A DNA stretch of 34,862 nt from Roseburia sp. (GCA_017549185.1 JAFYVJ010000075.1:1-34862); one strand, 5' to 3'. Shown: positions 1 through 8,968, counted from the first letter of the stretch. The notes: generated by a model not told the origin, from the sequence alone. Numbers and translations are program-made.

Positions 1-225
1 AAGGGCACTGTTCGTGTCTATGCAGATAGTTCTTCCAAATTGTCCAACCTTTGGTGGAGACAAAATATCACGTTTCCGGCATCTGCGAAATTAGAATTTC
101 AAACTTTTTGAAACCACAACTAAATTTACTGTTTAAAATATCGCACTTATGAAAGCTTATAAGCGAGAAAATCCTGTGGTCGGTGCGTTTTCCATTTATG
201 TTGCTAAACGAAAGTTTATTCTACG
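1..225. repeat. Left copy of a window-spanning inverted repeat (decayed element)
   Basis: This stretch matches, in inverted orientation, the sequence at about 34490-34720. The best-conserved core is 63-150, which pairs with 34568-34655 at close to base-for-base identity; the flanks are diverged but still alignable (for example GGTCGGTGCG in both). No intact gene is present. Short reading stretches exist in several frames but all are broken by stops. It is probably the remnant of an insertion sequence or a non-autonomous element; the family is not identified. Confidence 0.7.
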
Positions 226-304
226 AACTGGTTAATTTTACAAGAACCATCTTATATTTTTATTATCCTTTACCTTGCAATATTTTTCTTGCAAAATTAA
301 AGTC

Positions 305-1063
305 TTACTCTTCTATATTCCCATGCAAGAAATCAATAATATCAATTACTTTTTCCATATTCATCTGCCCTGGTGCACTAGACTCTTTATTGGCTGCAAA
401 TGTCACACAGGAACCAAAAGTCTCTCCACCCAAGCGACTAATCATACCCAATTTGCCCATAGACATAGAAATAATCGGTGTATCCGGATTCTCTCTATGA
501 AACTCGCTTGTCACTGATAAAAGTCTTAATACATCATCTGTATCTTTTGGCATAACTGCAATTTTTACAATATCCGCATTACCGGTACACATGCGCTCTA
601 ACAACATTTTCATAACATCACGTTCTGGTGTCTCTTCAAAATCATGATGAGATGCTACAATCTTAATGCCTTTTTCCTGTAATTTTAAAATTTTAATAAT
701 CGGAAATTCTTCTGCAAAAAACTCTAAATCCAACAAATCTACAACACCGGATTCCGCTGCAATATCGTGAATATCATTTAACTGCTCAGATGTCACATCT
801 CCATATCCACCTTGTAATTTGGTACGAAATGTGTATAAAAAGATTTTCTCTGATAAGTGAGGTGCAACTGTCTGCAAAATATCTCTCACCTCATTAAAAT
901 TCAAACATTCTAAAAATGCATCTACTCTCCACTCAATAATATCTACCGGTCTTTTTGTCAACTCAAGGATTTCTTCAATAATTTCTTTTTTCTCCCGTCC
1001 TAATACCGGCACACATACACATGGTTTTCCTGTACCAACTGTTTTTCCTTTTATTACTATCAT
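305..1063 (-). CDS. aroD: 3-dehydroquinate dehydratase, type I
   Basis: AroD dehydrates 3-dehydroquinate to 3-dehydroshikimate in the cytoplasmic shikimate pathway. The 252-residue protein has the usual length of the type I (Schiff-base) enzyme. Visible motifs are EWRVD (residues 44-48, substrate binding), ASHHDFEETP near residue 142 with the catalytic His, VKIAVMP near 168 with the Schiff-base Lys, and the C-terminal SRLGGETFGSCVTFA block. The ATG is preceded by a GGGAG ribosome binding site. No terminator is obvious between its stop and the repeat at 1-225. It is a single biosynthetic gene not obviously linked to its neighbours. Confidence 0.95.
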   Translation of the reverse strand: MIVIKGKTVGTGKPCVCVPVLGREKKEIIEEILELTKRPVDIIEWRVDAFLECLNFNEVRDILQTVAPHLSEKIFLYTFRTKLQGGYGDVTSEQLNDIHDIAAESGVVDLLDLEFFAEEFPIIKILKLQEKGIKIVASHHDFEETPERDVMKMLLERMCTGNADIVKIAVMPKDTDDVLRLLSVTSEFHRENPDTPIISMSMGKLGMISRLGGETFGSCVTFAANKESSAPGQMNMEKVIDIIDFLHGNIEE

Positions 1064-1100
1064 ATATACTCCCTTAATTATATATCCACTACACTTTCAG

Positions 1101-1988
1101 CTAATTTCTTGGATGTGTATTTAAATATACATCTCTAATCTTACTACTCTGATTCATCTGAGCGTATATCTGTGTCGCAGCCATATCAGCATAGCCTAAC
1201 ATCTCCTGAACCGACTTTAAATCTGCACCATTTGCCACCATATGAGCTGCAAAAGAATGTCTCAATGTATGAGGTGTAATCTCTGCTTCGATTCCTGCTT
1301 TACAACCATAAGATTTTATCAATTTCCAAAATCCTTGCCGACTCATAGACCGTCCAGAGCAATTCGTAAATAACCAATTACACTCCTCGTTCTCTACTAA
1401 TCTAGGACGTCCATTTGTCAAATAATTTTTCAATGCTTCTTTTGCTTTTTTTCCAAATGGAATTGTCCGCTCTTTATGTGCATCTATACAATTTAAATAC
1501 TCCATTTGTATGTTTACATCTGAAGTTTTCAATGAAATCAACTCAGACACTCGTATTCCTGTTGCATATAATAATTCTAACATAGCCTTATCCCTTAATT
1601 CTTTAGGAGAATTACCGGATGGCTGCTCTAATAATTGTGTTATTTCTTCGGTTGATAAAATAGAAGGTAATTTCTTCTCAATCTTTGGTGCCTTAATTTT
1701 TTCTGTCGGGTCCTCTTCTATCTTATGCTGCTTATATAAGTAAGCAAAAAATGCTTTCATTGATGCAATACTTCTAGAAATAGTCGCTGGCTTCATGCCG
1801 CCCTGCTCTAAATAAAACACATAAGAATTCAACACTGTTGCACTTATCGTTTTTGCAGAAGTGACTCCCTGTTCTTCCAAATATTGGCACATTTTTTTCA
1901 AATCTCGTTCATATGAAACTTCCGTATTCTTTGAAGTTTGCTTCTCCACATGAAGATATTCAATGAACTTTCCTATCTCTTCTTTCAT
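1101..1988 (-). CDS. xerD: Tyrosine recombinase, XerD-like
   Basis: This is a 295-residue site-specific recombinase with a SAM-like N-terminal DNA-binding domain (about 1-95) and a C-terminal catalytic domain. XerC/XerD proteins resolve chromosome dimers at dif. The catalytic Arg is in ATGIRVSEL, the HxxR pair is in HTLRHSFAAH, and the nucleophile Tyr is in TQIYAQ. The position normally occupied by His or Trp just before the nucleophile (LGH in most Xer proteins) is Tyr here (LGYAD). Its neighbour is a SpoIIM-like gene; spoIIM, xerD (ripX) and deoB (drm) also lie close together in Bacillus subtilis, which supports the chromosomal XerD role over a phage integrase. A mobile integrase cannot be fully excluded. 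Confidence 0.85.
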   Translation of the reverse strand: MKEEIGKFIEYLHVEKQTSKNTEVSYERDLKKMCQYLEEQGVTSAKTISATVLNSYVFYLEQGGMKPATISRSIASMKAFFAYLYKQHKIEEDPTEKIKAPKIEKKLPSILSTEEITQLLEQPSGNSPKELRDKAMLELLYATGIRVSELISLKTSDVNIQMEYLNCIDAHKERTIPFGKKAKEALKNYLTNGRPRLVENEECNWLFTNCSGRSMSRQGFWKLIKSYGCKAGIEAEITPHTLRHSFAAHMVANGADLKSVQEMLGYADMAATQIYAQMNQSSKIRDVYLNTHPRN

Positions 1989-2042
1989 CCTACTAAACCA
2001 CCCAATGTCACTCTAATTACTTTACATAATTCTTTATCATAC

Positions 2043-2070
2043 GATAAAAAAACACCTCTTTTTTGAGGTT
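2043..2070 (-). terminator. Intrinsic terminator after the SpoIIM-like gene
   Basis: On the minus strand ACCTC and GAGGT pair around an A-rich loop and are followed by a run of seven T. It lies between the SpoIIM-like gene and xerD, so the two are probably separate transcription units. Confidence 0.75.
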
Positions 2071-2209
2071 CGTTCACTATTATAAGCAGAAAAAAAAAGA
2101 AAAGCAATTGCTATTTTTTAAGGTTTCAAGACATTTCACACCAAAACACAATATCTCGTTTACCACTATTTTTTCTAACCACATATTGTAAAAATTTCTC
2201 AAAATTTTT

Positions 2210-2737
2210 TTAATATTTTATTATAGATTTTACTAATACCGGACTCACATACGCTTCTAGTACACACCCCATTCCCATAAGAACAAGAATTAATACCGTA
2301 AATAGATACTGTTCTACTCTCTTTCCTGAAATAAAATGTTCTTTTTTTTCCTTACTCCAAAGGCTCCATGCACTACCATAACAAAGAATATGGGGCATAA
2401 TCGCACAGAAATAAAACAGCAGTCCCCATACACCATTCGCCAAAATAGCCATCGCTGCCACTCCTCCTAATATTATGCCTATTACAACTGAAACACCTAT
2501 CGCAACGATGTTTTTGGGAATCAATCTACTCACTATCCAGATGCTCCCTACGATACGAAAACGCAAAAATAAAATCTGCAAAAAATATTCCTCATACCTA
2601 ATTTCTTCGAAGGATAATAATGCCAAACTATAACGATTCAATGCACTATTATTTATCCAGGTAACATTTTCAGAAAAATTAACTATTATCACTCCACATA
2701 AAAATGCCAGGATACAAATTACATATTCTCTCTTCAT
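2210..2737 (-). CDS. spoIIM: SpoIIM-like membrane protein
   Basis: This 175-residue integral membrane protein has an N-terminal hydrophobic segment (about 4-21), a membrane-rich middle (about 55-125) and a C-terminal segment (about 145-165). The FYFCAIMPHILCYGSAW stretch and the closing EAYVSPVLVKS resemble the PH(G)..E/G..A and EAY..P signatures of stage II sporulation protein M, a component of the DMP engulfment machinery. The position next to xerD fits the B. subtilis spoIIM neighbourhood. The protein is somewhat shorter than typical SpoIIM (about 200 residues) and the assignment rests on these two motifs plus context. The start is an ATG with only a weak ribosome binding site. Confidence 0.55.
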   Translation of the reverse strand: MKREYVICILAFLCGVIIVNFSENVTWINNSALNRYSLALLSFEEIRYEEYFLQILFLRFRIVGSIWIVSRLIPKNIVAIGVSVVIGIILGGVAAMAILANGVWGLLFYFCAIMPHILCYGSAWSLWSKEKKEHFISGKRVEQYLFTVLILVLMGMGCVLEAYVSPVLVKSIIKY

Positions 2738-2786
2738 TTTATTAATTACTAACCCTTAACTTACTACTTCTATATTTATGCAATAA

Positions 2787-2828
2787 GCAAAAAAAAAATC
2801 CTGATTGATTTTCATCAATCAGGATTTT
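2787..2828 (-). terminator. Terminator of rny
   Basis: A perfect 12-bp stem (AATCCTGATTGA and its complement) around a short loop is followed on the minus strand by nine T. It begins about 20 nt after the rny stop and ends the rny transcript. Confidence 0.9.
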
Positions 2829-2849
2829 CTGAGCTAATATCTTTTAATA

Positions 2850-4397
2850 CTATTTCGCGATATCCGTTACTCTGGATTCACGTATTACATTAACCTTAAT
2901 CTGGCCTGGGTATTCCATCTCAGCCTCAATCTTCTTAGCAACATCACGAGCTAAGATAATCATATCAGCATCGTTAATCTGTTCTGGAACAACCATAATT
3001 CGAATCTCTCTACCCGCCTGAATAGCAAAAGATTTGTCTACTCCCTTAAATCCGTTTGAAATGTCTTCTAACTGTTTTAATCTGTTTGTATAAGTATCAA
3101 GTGTCTCACGTCTTGCACCTGGTCTGGCAGCACTAATTGTATCAGCTGCCTGTACAATACAAGCAATTAATGATTCTGGCTCAACATCCCCATGATGAGC
3201 TTCTACTGCATTAATAACGAGTGCTGATTCTTTGTATTTTCTACATAAATCAACACCAATCTGAATATGAGAACCTTCCATATCATGATCAACTGATTTA
3301 CCAATATCATGTAATAAACCAGCACGTTTTGCTGTTCTAACATCCACACCAATCTCAGCTGCTAACAAGCCTGAAAGCTGTGCAACTTCAATAGAATGTT
3401 TCAATGCATTCTGTCCATAACTTGTACGGAACTTCATTCTACCAAGTAAACGTATAAGCTCTGGGTGAATTCCGTGAACACCTACTTCTAATGTAGCTGC
3501 TTCACCTTCTTCACGAATCATTGTCTCTACTTCTTTCTGTGCTTTTTCTACCATTTCTTCGATTCTAGCTGGATGAATACGTCCGTCTACAATCAATTTC
3601 TCTAAAGCGATACGTGCAACCTCTCTACGAATTGGATCAAATCCTGATAAAATAACAGCTTCTGGTGTATCATCAATGATTAAGTCCACACCTGTCATTG
3701 TCTCTAATGTACGAATGTTACGACCTTCACGACCGATAATTCTACCCTTCATTTCATCATTTGGAAGCTGAACAACAGAAATCGTTGTCTCAGCAACATG
3801 ATCTGCTGCACATTTCTGAATAGCAGTCACAACGAAGTCTTTTGCTTTTTTATCAGCTTCTTCCTTCGCCTTGTTTTCCATTTCTTTGATTAACTTTGCA
3901 GTATCAAGTTTAACATCTTCTTCAACGGTTTTTAAAAGATACTCTTTTGCTTGTTCGGAGGTTAATCCAGAGATTCTTTCCAGTTCCTGTAAACGCTCTT
4001 CATTGAGCTTTGCAACCTGTGCTTTCTGTCTGTTGATTTCTTCTTCTTTAGCAGCAAAACCAGCTTCGCGCTTCTCGATGGCTTCTAACTTCTTGTCTAA
4101 GTTTTCTTCCTTCTGCACAATTCTGCGTTCGCTACGCTGAATCTCTGCTCTACGCTCTTTTACTTCTTTATCAAGTTCATTCTTCACACGAATGGACTCT
4201 TCTTTTGCTTCAAGCATTGCTTCACGTTTCTTCGTCTCAGCAGTCTTCACAGCTTCATCAATAATTCCTCTTGCCTTATCTTCTGCACTACCAATCTTAG
4301 CTGTGGCTACATTTTTATGATAAACAGTAGTCGCAACATATGTGATTCCGGCAGTTACAAGAACAGCTACTACTACAGCAATTATTGTCACTGGCAT
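2850..4397 (-). CDS. rny: Ribonuclease Y
   Basis: RNase Y is the membrane-anchored endoribonuclease that starts mRNA decay in Firmicutes. The 515-residue protein shows the full architecture: N-terminal transmembrane anchor (about 4-26), a long charged coiled coil (about 35-200), a KH RNA-binding domain containing [15 protein letters not shown], and an HD phosphohydrolase domain with the metal-binding [10 protein letters not shown] and [11 protein letters not shown] motifs. The ATG has an AGGAGG ribosome binding site that lies inside a small hairpin. The gene follows recA and recX, as is common in Clostridia, but has its own promoter. Confidence 0.97.
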   Translation of the reverse strand: MPVTIIAVVVAVLVTAGITYVATTVYHKNVATAKIGSAEDKARGIIDEAVKTAETKKREAMLEAKEESIRVKNELDKEVKERRAEIQRSERRIVQKEENLDKKLEAIEKREAGFAAKEEEINRQKAQVAKLNEERLQELERISGLTSEQAKEYLLKTVEEDVKLDTAKLIKEMENKAKEEADKKAKDFVVTAIQKCAADHVAETTISVVQLPNDEMKGRIIGREGRNIRTLETMTGVDLIIDDTPEAVILSGFDPIRREVARIALEKLIVDGRIHPARIEEMVEKAQKEVETMIREEGEAATLEVGVHGIHPELIRLLGRMKFRTSYGQNALKHSIEVAQLSGLLAAEIGVDVRTAKRAGLLHDIGKSVDHDMEGSHIQIGVDLCRKYKESALVINAVEAHHGDVEPESLIACIVQAADTISAARPGARRETLDTYTNRLKQLEDISNGFKGVDKSFAIQAGREIRIMVVPEQINDADMIILARDVAKKIEAEMEYPGQIKVNVIRESRVTDIAK

Positions 4398-4399
4398 AC

Positions 4400-4412
4400 A
4401 GGAGCACCTCCT
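4400..4412 (-). promoter_or_regulatory. Ribosome binding site of rny inside a 5-bp hairpin
   Basis: On the minus strand AGGAG-GTG-CTCCT immediately precedes the rny start. The Shine-Dalgarno core forms one arm of a perfect 5-bp hairpin with a 3-nt loop, so initiation could be damped by folding. This is a structural reading only. Confidence 0.5.
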
Positions 4413-4482
4413 TCTATGAAATTTTCATTGTACATATAACATATAATTAAGCAAATTGTCTGTCATAAATAACAACATTATA

Positions 4483-4511
4483 ATTTTATTCTATTTTAAC
4501 TTGTATGTCAA
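4483..4511 (-). promoter_or_regulatory. Predicted SigmaA promoter of rny
   Basis: TTGACA (4506-4511) and TAAAAT (4483-4488) are separated by 17 bp on the minus strand, about 85 bp upstream of the rny start. Confidence 0.6.
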
Positions 4512-4641
4512 GTATAATACTATTCAAAATGCATAATATTGAACGAAAATCACATAAAAATACAACATATTGTACTAAATTTTTATATTCTTTAAAATTA
4601 ACTCTTCATAATTAACATAGGAAAATCTATCACTTGTTCAA

Positions 4642-5259
4642 TCAATAAAGTATCTCTTCATAACGCATTATCCGAAAAATATCACTTGTTTTAAATCCTT
4701 TTCGCATAAGAAATTGTGCCGTCTTTCTACGAGTAGCTTCGTCTGCCGTTTCCGGATCAAATCTCCTCTTTCTTAGTAACTCCTTAATCTGCATACCTTC
4801 ATCTGTCACAAACTCTTCTTCTAATGCTACCTCTATTAATTCTTTCGAAATACCTCGCATCATTAATTTCTGTGTAAGTTTATGTCGACTTTCTTTCTCT
4901 TGATGATAACGAATATAAGTAGATGCATAACGATAATCATCTATATAATGATATAATTTTACATATGCTATAGCTTGTTCGATACACTGTAATGGATAAC
5001 CATTCTGTTGTAATTTATCTCTTAACTGCTTTTCCGTTCGCTCTTGTCTCTCTAGCAAATGCATAGCACGCTTTGTCGCCCTTTTCCCAAGGATATCGTT
5101 TATAATTTGCTGATATTTTACTTCATCAAATACCTCATTTTCAAAAAGGGAAAGCTTCATAGCTTCCCCTTTGTATAAGATAAACGAATCACTATTATCC
5201 AGACAAATCTTAACTTTTTTCTTATCCTGTGGAACTACTGATACCACTTGATATGTCAT
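4642..5259 (-). CDS. recX: Regulatory protein RecX
   Basis: RecX binds RecA filaments and limits their growth. The 205-residue protein is all-helical with three-helix repeats, the usual RecX layout: AMHLLERQERTEKQLRDKL (near 65-83), DDYRYASTYIRYH (near 107) and the C-terminal ARRKTAQFLMRKGF-like repeat. It starts 4 bp after the recA stop codon, so both are read from the recA promoter and its LexA control. About 240 AT-rich nt separate it from rny; no strong terminator was seen there. Confidence 0.92.
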   Translation of the reverse strand: MTYQVVSVVPQDKKKVKICLDNSDSFILYKGEAMKLSLFENEVFDEVKYQQIINDILGKRATKRAMHLLERQERTEKQLRDKLQQNGYPLQCIEQAIAYVKLYHYIDDYRYASTYIRYHQEKESRHKLTQKLMMRGISKELIEVALEEEFVTDEGMQIKELLRKRRFDPETADEATRRKTAQFLMRKGFKTSDIFRIMRYEEILY

Positions 5260-5263
5260 ATTA

Positions 5264-6307
5264 TTATTCCTCTGTCAATACTTCCGGTTTTGCTCCGTCT
5301 GCTTCTGCTGTGCCGTCTAAGCTAAAGAAATCTCGAACTTTCGCTTCGATTTCATCACAAATCATTTCATTCTCTCTCAAATAAGTCTTGGCATTTTCTC
5401 TACCCTGACCAATCTTCTCACCATTGTATGCGTACCATGCACCAGATTTATTCACAACACCTACATCAGCCGCCAAATCAAGAATATCGCCTTCTTTTGA
5501 AATACCCTGACCAAACATAATATCAAATTCTGCTTCCTTAAAAGGTGGTGCAATTTTATTCTTAACAATTTTAACTCTTGTACGGTTACCAATGACTTCA
5601 CCACCCTGTTTTAAAGATTCTATTCTTCTAACATCCATACGAACAGATGCATAGAACTTCAAAGCACGACCTCCTGTAGTAGTCTCAGGATTACCGAACA
5701 TAACACCAACCTTCTCACGTAACTGGTTGATAAAGATAACGATACAATTAGACTTGCTAATAATTGCCGTCAACTTTCTAAGTGCCTGGCTCATCAAACG
5801 TGCCTGTAAACCTACATGGGAATCACCCATATCACCATCAATTTCCGCTTTAGGAACTAATGCTGCAACTGAGTCTACGATTACAATATCTACTGCACCA
5901 GAACGTACCATAGTCTCGGTAATCTCTAATGCCTGTTCTCCACAGTCTGGCTGTGAAATGTATAAATTATCGATATCTACACCAATATTCTTCGCATATG
6001 CAGGGTCTAACGCATGCTCTGCATCAATAAATCCTGCAATACCGCCTCTACGCTGTACTTCTGCTACAGCATGTAACGCAACAGTAGTCTTACCAGAAGA
6101 TTCTGGTCCATAGATCTCAATAATACGTCCCTTAGGAAGTCCACCTAATCCTAATGCAATGTCCAAACTCAATGCACCTGTAGGAACCGTCTCCACATTC
6201 ATCTGTGCAGAACTATCACCTAACTTCATGATAGAACCTTTACCATACTGCTTCTCAATCTGTGAAATCGCCGCATCCAGCGCTTTTAATTTATCTTCTC
6301 TTGCCAT
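5264..6307 (-). CDS. recA: Recombinase RecA
   Basis: RecA forms filaments on single-stranded DNA for homologous recombination and activates LexA self-cleavage. The protein is about 347 residues from the chosen start. It has the Walker [10 protein letters not shown], the core [11 protein letters not shown], the L2-region [19 protein letters not shown] and an acidic C-terminal tail. The start at 6307 is chosen because an GGAGGAAAGAA ribosome binding site precedes this ATG and the protein then begins [13 protein letters not shown], as in relatives. An upstream in-frame ATG at 6343 lies inside the LexA box and is unlikely. It heads the recA-recX unit. Confidence 0.97.
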   Translation of the reverse strand: MAREDKLKALDAAISQIEKQYGKGSIMKLGDSSAQMNVETVPTGALSLDIALGLGGLPKGRIIEIYGPESSGKTTVALHAVAEVQRRGGIAGFIDAEHALDPAYAKNIGVDIDNLYISQPDCGEQALEITETMVRSGAVDIVIVDSVAALVPKAEIDGDMGDSHVGLQARLMSQALRKLTAIISKSNCIVIFINQLREKVGVMFGNPETTTGGRALKFYASVRMDVRRIESLKQGGEVIGNRTRVKIVKNKIAPPFKEAEFDIMFGQGISKEGDILDLAADVGVVNKSGAWYAYNGEKIGQGRENAKTYLRENEMICDEIEAKVRDFFSLDGTAEADGAKPEVLTEE

Positions 6308-6323
6308 TTCTTTCCTCCAATAC

Positions 6324-6349
6324 GAAACTATGTTCGTGAACATTTGTTC
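6324..6349 (-). promoter_or_regulatory. LexA (SOS) box of recA, with a degenerate second box
   Basis: GAACATTTGTTC at 6338-6349 fits the Gram-positive LexA consensus (GAAC, four bases, GTTC) exactly. An adjacent element at 6324-6335 (GAAACTATGTTC) keeps one full half-site and has one mismatch in the other. Both lie between the promoter and the ribosome binding site, where LexA would block transcription. Confidence 0.85.
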
Positions 6350-6363
6350 GTTTTCTTGTTCTA

Positions 6364-6392
6364 ATAATAGTATACTTTTGTTCTGTTGTCAA
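6364..6392 (-). promoter_or_regulatory. recA-recX promoter
   Basis: TTGACA (6387-6392) and TATTAT (6364-6369) are separated by 17 bp. The predicted start lies just upstream of the LexA box, which makes SOS induction of recA and recX likely. Confidence 0.8.
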
Positions 6393-6597
6393 TCCTGTTT
6401 TTCTATTTTTTAATAAAATTGGGGAAATCTGATTACTATTTAGAGAACTATTGCCACTGTCTGTGAGTTACAAGTAAACAGTAACAAAATTCGACTTGTT
6501 AAAATGTGATAAAAAAATGTACACTTACTATACCACATTCTTTCCTAGAAAACAATTGTGTATATAATCTTAAAAAACAAAGAATATGCATCACCTC
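6393..6597. other. AT-rich intergenic stretch between recA and the trxA terminator
   Basis: No gene or clear RNA is visible. It holds GTAAACAGTAAC (6474-6485), which recurs exactly at 31008-31019, and a weak 5-bp GTTAC/GTAAC hairpin next to it. Otherwise nothing was recognised. Confidence 0.4.
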
Positions 6598-6644
6598 AAA
6601 AAACCGGACAGCTATTCTCATACTTCGAATAACCATCCGGTTTT
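6598..6644 (-). terminator. Terminator of trxA
   Basis: On the minus strand AAAACCGGA pairs with TCCGGTTTT around an inner, imperfect hairpin and is followed by further T. It lies about 65 nt after the trxA stop. Confidence 0.85.
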
Positions 6645-6709
6645 ATTGATTCTGTGTAACTGCTCAGTACACCATTCGCAAAATCACCTTGACTTTGAAT
6701 ACTTACAAA

Positions 6710-7024
6710 TTACATTCCAAGTAATGCTAAAATGCCTTCTCTATCCTGCAATCCCACTGCTTTGTTCTGGAACTCACCCTTGTTCATTACAACAAGTGTT
6801 GGAATGTTCATGATGCCATATTTTAATGCTAATGCTGATTCCTCATCTACATCTACTTTACCGAATTTTACTTTTCCTTCTAATTCTTCTGCTAATGCAT
6901 CAAAGATTGGAGCCTGCATTTTGCAAGGTCCACACCATGTTGCCCAAAAATCCATAATAACAGGGATATCACATGCTAATACTTCCTGTTCAAAATTGTC
7001 ACTTGTAATTTTTACTACTGCCAT
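6710..7024 (-). CDS. trxA: Thioredoxin
   Basis: This is a 104-residue cytoplasmic thiol-disulfide oxidoreductase. It has the WCGPC active site (Cys31, Cys34), the DFWATW strand before it, the cis-Pro motif in NIPTLVVM near residue 74 and the usual family length. Thioredoxin keeps protein thiols reduced with thioredoxin reductase, which is not in this window. The ATG follows a strong AGGAGG. It lies about 200 nt after prfC, and the spacer is strongly structured; no promoter is evident in it, so part of the transcription may come from prfC. Confidence 0.95.
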   Translation of the reverse strand: MAVVKITSDNFEQEVLACDIPVIMDFWATWCGPCKMQAPIFDALAEELEGKVKFGKVDVDEESALALKYGIMNIPTLVVMNKGEFQNKAVGLQDREGILALLGM

Positions 7025-7054
7025 AATCTTGTCCTCCTAAATAATATATACTTT

Positions 7055-7224
7055 GACGAGAGACCGCACGATAACTCGTGCTAAGTCCTGTACACTTGAA
7101 GCAAAACCTGCTTCAAGTGTCAGTCCTCACGTTCGTGCAATACATGCTATATTGTACACGTCGTCGTGTGCCCAGCATAGCCTCCGTGTCCAAATACCCT
7201 GTACTCCACTCACTTTCTCTCGTC
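7055..7224 (-). other. Strongly structured spacer between prfC and trxA
   Basis: The spacer is closed by a 9-bp pairing (GACGAGAGA at 7055-7063 with TCTCTCGTC at 7216-7224 on the plus strand). Inside are a perfect 12-bp hairpin (7092-7103 with 7109-7120), a 6-bp hairpin around 7066-7082 and a 5-bp hairpin around 7157-7170. The outer right arm is a second copy of CTCTCGTCC, which also occurs at the end of prfC (7229-7237). It could be an mRNA leader or processing structure of trxA, or a small palindromic insertion. No matching RNA family was recognised. Confidence 0.5.
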
Positions 7225-7225
7225 C

Positions 7226-8815
7226 CTACTCTCGTCCAAATTCTGATAACTTTAACCCTTCATTTCTGTCAAGTACCATACCGACACTCCATGAATTGAC
7301 GAACAGTAACAACGGTCGTCCTTTCATATCCTGAATCTTCTTCATATCAGAAGTTCCTACGATTCTATCCATATTCACGTCTTCATTATCAATCCAGCGG
7401 ATGTGCTCATATGGAAGGTTTTCCATACGTATTTCTACATTGTACTCATTTTCAATACGATACTTTAATACATCAAACTGAAGCACACCTACTACGCCGA
7501 CGATTACTTCTTCCATACCCATATTGTATTCCTGGAAAATCTGAATCGCACCTTCCTGTGCAATCTGCTGCATACCCTTCATGAACTGCTTACGCTTCAT
7601 GGTGTCTACCTGACGCACTCTTGCAAAATGTTCTGGTGCGAAAGTTGGGATACCTTCAAATTGGAATGGTTTCGCATTGGTAATTGTGTCACCGATTGAG
7701 AAAATACCCGGATCAAATACACCGATAATATCGCCCGCATAAGCTTCTTCTACGATGTGACGTTCCTGTGCCATCATCTGCTGTGGCTGAGATAATTTAA
7801 TTTTTTTATTGCCACCCTGTACATGAGTTACTTCCATGCCAGCTTCGAACTTGCCAGAGCAGATACGCATAAATGCAATACGGTCACGATGTGCTTTATT
7901 CATATTCGCCTGAATCTTGAATACAAATGCCGAAAAAGTCTCATTAAACGGATCTACTTCGCCAATATCTGCTCTACGTGGCAATGGTGAATTTGTCATC
8001 TGTAAGAAATGCTGTAAAAATGTTTCTACACCAAAGTTTGTAAGTGCAGAACCGAAAAATACCGGTGACAATTCACCTTTTGATACGAGTTCCTGATCAA
8101 ATTCAGCACCTGCACCGTCCAATAACTCTACTTCTTCCATCAACTTATCAAAAGCTTCCTGTCCAATTTCTTCTAATAACGCTGGATCGTCAATACTAAT
8201 TCGTTTTTCTGTACCTTCTTTTGTACCTTTTAAAGTATCTGCAAATGTAGTAATTTCTCTAGTGTTACGATTATATACACCCTTAAACCCTTTTCCTGAA
8301 CCAATTGGCCAGTTAATTGGACAGGTTGCAATACCAAGTTCGTTCTCGATCTCATCGAGAAGTTCAAAGGTATCATTTGCATCTCTATCCATTTTGTTAA
8401 TGAATGTAAAAATCGGAATATGCCTCATCACGCAGACTTTGAAAAGCTTTCTTGTCTGTGCCTCTACACCCTTCGAACCATCGATAACCATTACTGCGGA
8501 GTCTGCTGCCATAAGCGTACGGTAAGTATCTTCCGAGAAATCCTGATGACCAGGTGTATCCAAAATATTGATACAGTAACCGCCATAGTTAAACTGTAAT
8601 ACAGAAGAAGTTACGGAAATACCTCTTTCTTTTTCAATCTCCATCCAGTCGGAAACTGCATGACGCGCTGTTGCCTTACCTTTTACAGAACCTGCCAAAT
8701 TAATAGCTCCACCATATAACAAAAATTTCTCTGTCAATGTAGTCTTACCTGCATCCGGGTGGGAAATAATCGCAAAGGTACGACGTTTTTCAATCTCTTT
8801 TCTTAAATCTGCCAA
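7226..8815 (-). CDS. prfC: Peptide chain release factor 3
   Basis: RF3 is a translational GTPase that recycles RF1 and RF2 from the ribosome. From the chosen start it is 529 residues, the family's usual length. The GTPase motifs are SHPDAGKTTLTEK, DTPGHQDF and NKMDRD, followed by the RF3-specific domain (VHQ-like VTHVQGGNKKIKLSQPQQ) and the C-terminal PYEHIRWID region. The start is a TTG at 8815, preceded by GGAGG at 7 nt; the protein then begins (M)ADLRKEIEKRRTFAI as in relatives. An upstream in-frame ATG at 8878 lies in palindromic spacer sequence and has no good ribosome binding site. Confidence 0.95.
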   Translation of the reverse strand: MADLRKEIEKRRTFAIISHPDAGKTTLTEKFLLYGGAINLAGSVKGKATARHAVSDWMEIEKERGISVTSSVLQFNYGGYCINILDTPGHQDFSEDTYRTLMAADSAVMVIDGSKGVEAQTRKLFKVCVMRHIPIFTFINKMDRDANDTFELLDEIENELGIATCPINWPIGSGKGFKGVYNRNTREITTFADTLKGTKEGTEKRISIDDPALLEEIGQEAFDKLMEEVELLDGAGAEFDQELVSKGELSPVFFGSALTNFGVETFLQHFLQMTNSPLPRRADIGEVDPFNETFSAFVFKIQANMNKAHRDRIAFMRICSGKFEAGMEVTHVQGGNKKIKLSQPQQMMAQERHIVEEAYAGDIIGVFDPGIFSIGDTITNAKPFQFEGIPTFAPEHFARVRQVDTMKRKQFMKGMQQIAQEGAIQIFQEYNMGMEEVIVGVVGVLQFDVLKYRIENEYNVEIRMENLPYEHIRWIDNEDVNMDRIVGTSDMKKIQDMKGRPLLLFVNSWSVGMVLDRNEGLKLSEFGRE

Positions 8816-8836
8816 AGTTAATCCTCCAAGTAAAAT

Positions 8837-8968
8837 AAAATCTCTTTCGCAAGATTTTCTGCCTGTGGTGGATCGCATTATGCGAAATTTTCAACTCCAC
8901 CACAATGCAATCCCGCGGAGCGTGTTTTTAATTTGTAAGTACTATCTATATTATTTACAAATTAAAAA
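8837..8968 (-). other. Array of hairpins between deoB and prfC
   Basis: Three consecutive stems fill the spacer. The first is a 14-bp stem (8925-8938 with 8955-8968) whose arm contains the deoB stop codon. The second is a 9-bp stem (8864-8872 with 8896-8904) with a nested TCGCA/TGCGA hairpin. The third is a 7-bp stem (8837-8843 with 8852-8858) just before the prfC ribosome binding site. None has a typical terminator T-run on the minus strand. They may stabilise or process the deoB-prfC mRNA. Confidence 0.55.

Noticed and set aside
183-517. Two plus-strand frames near the left edge
   Set aside because: They overlap the repeat and lie antisense to the 3' end of aroD; no ribosome binding site or recognisable product.
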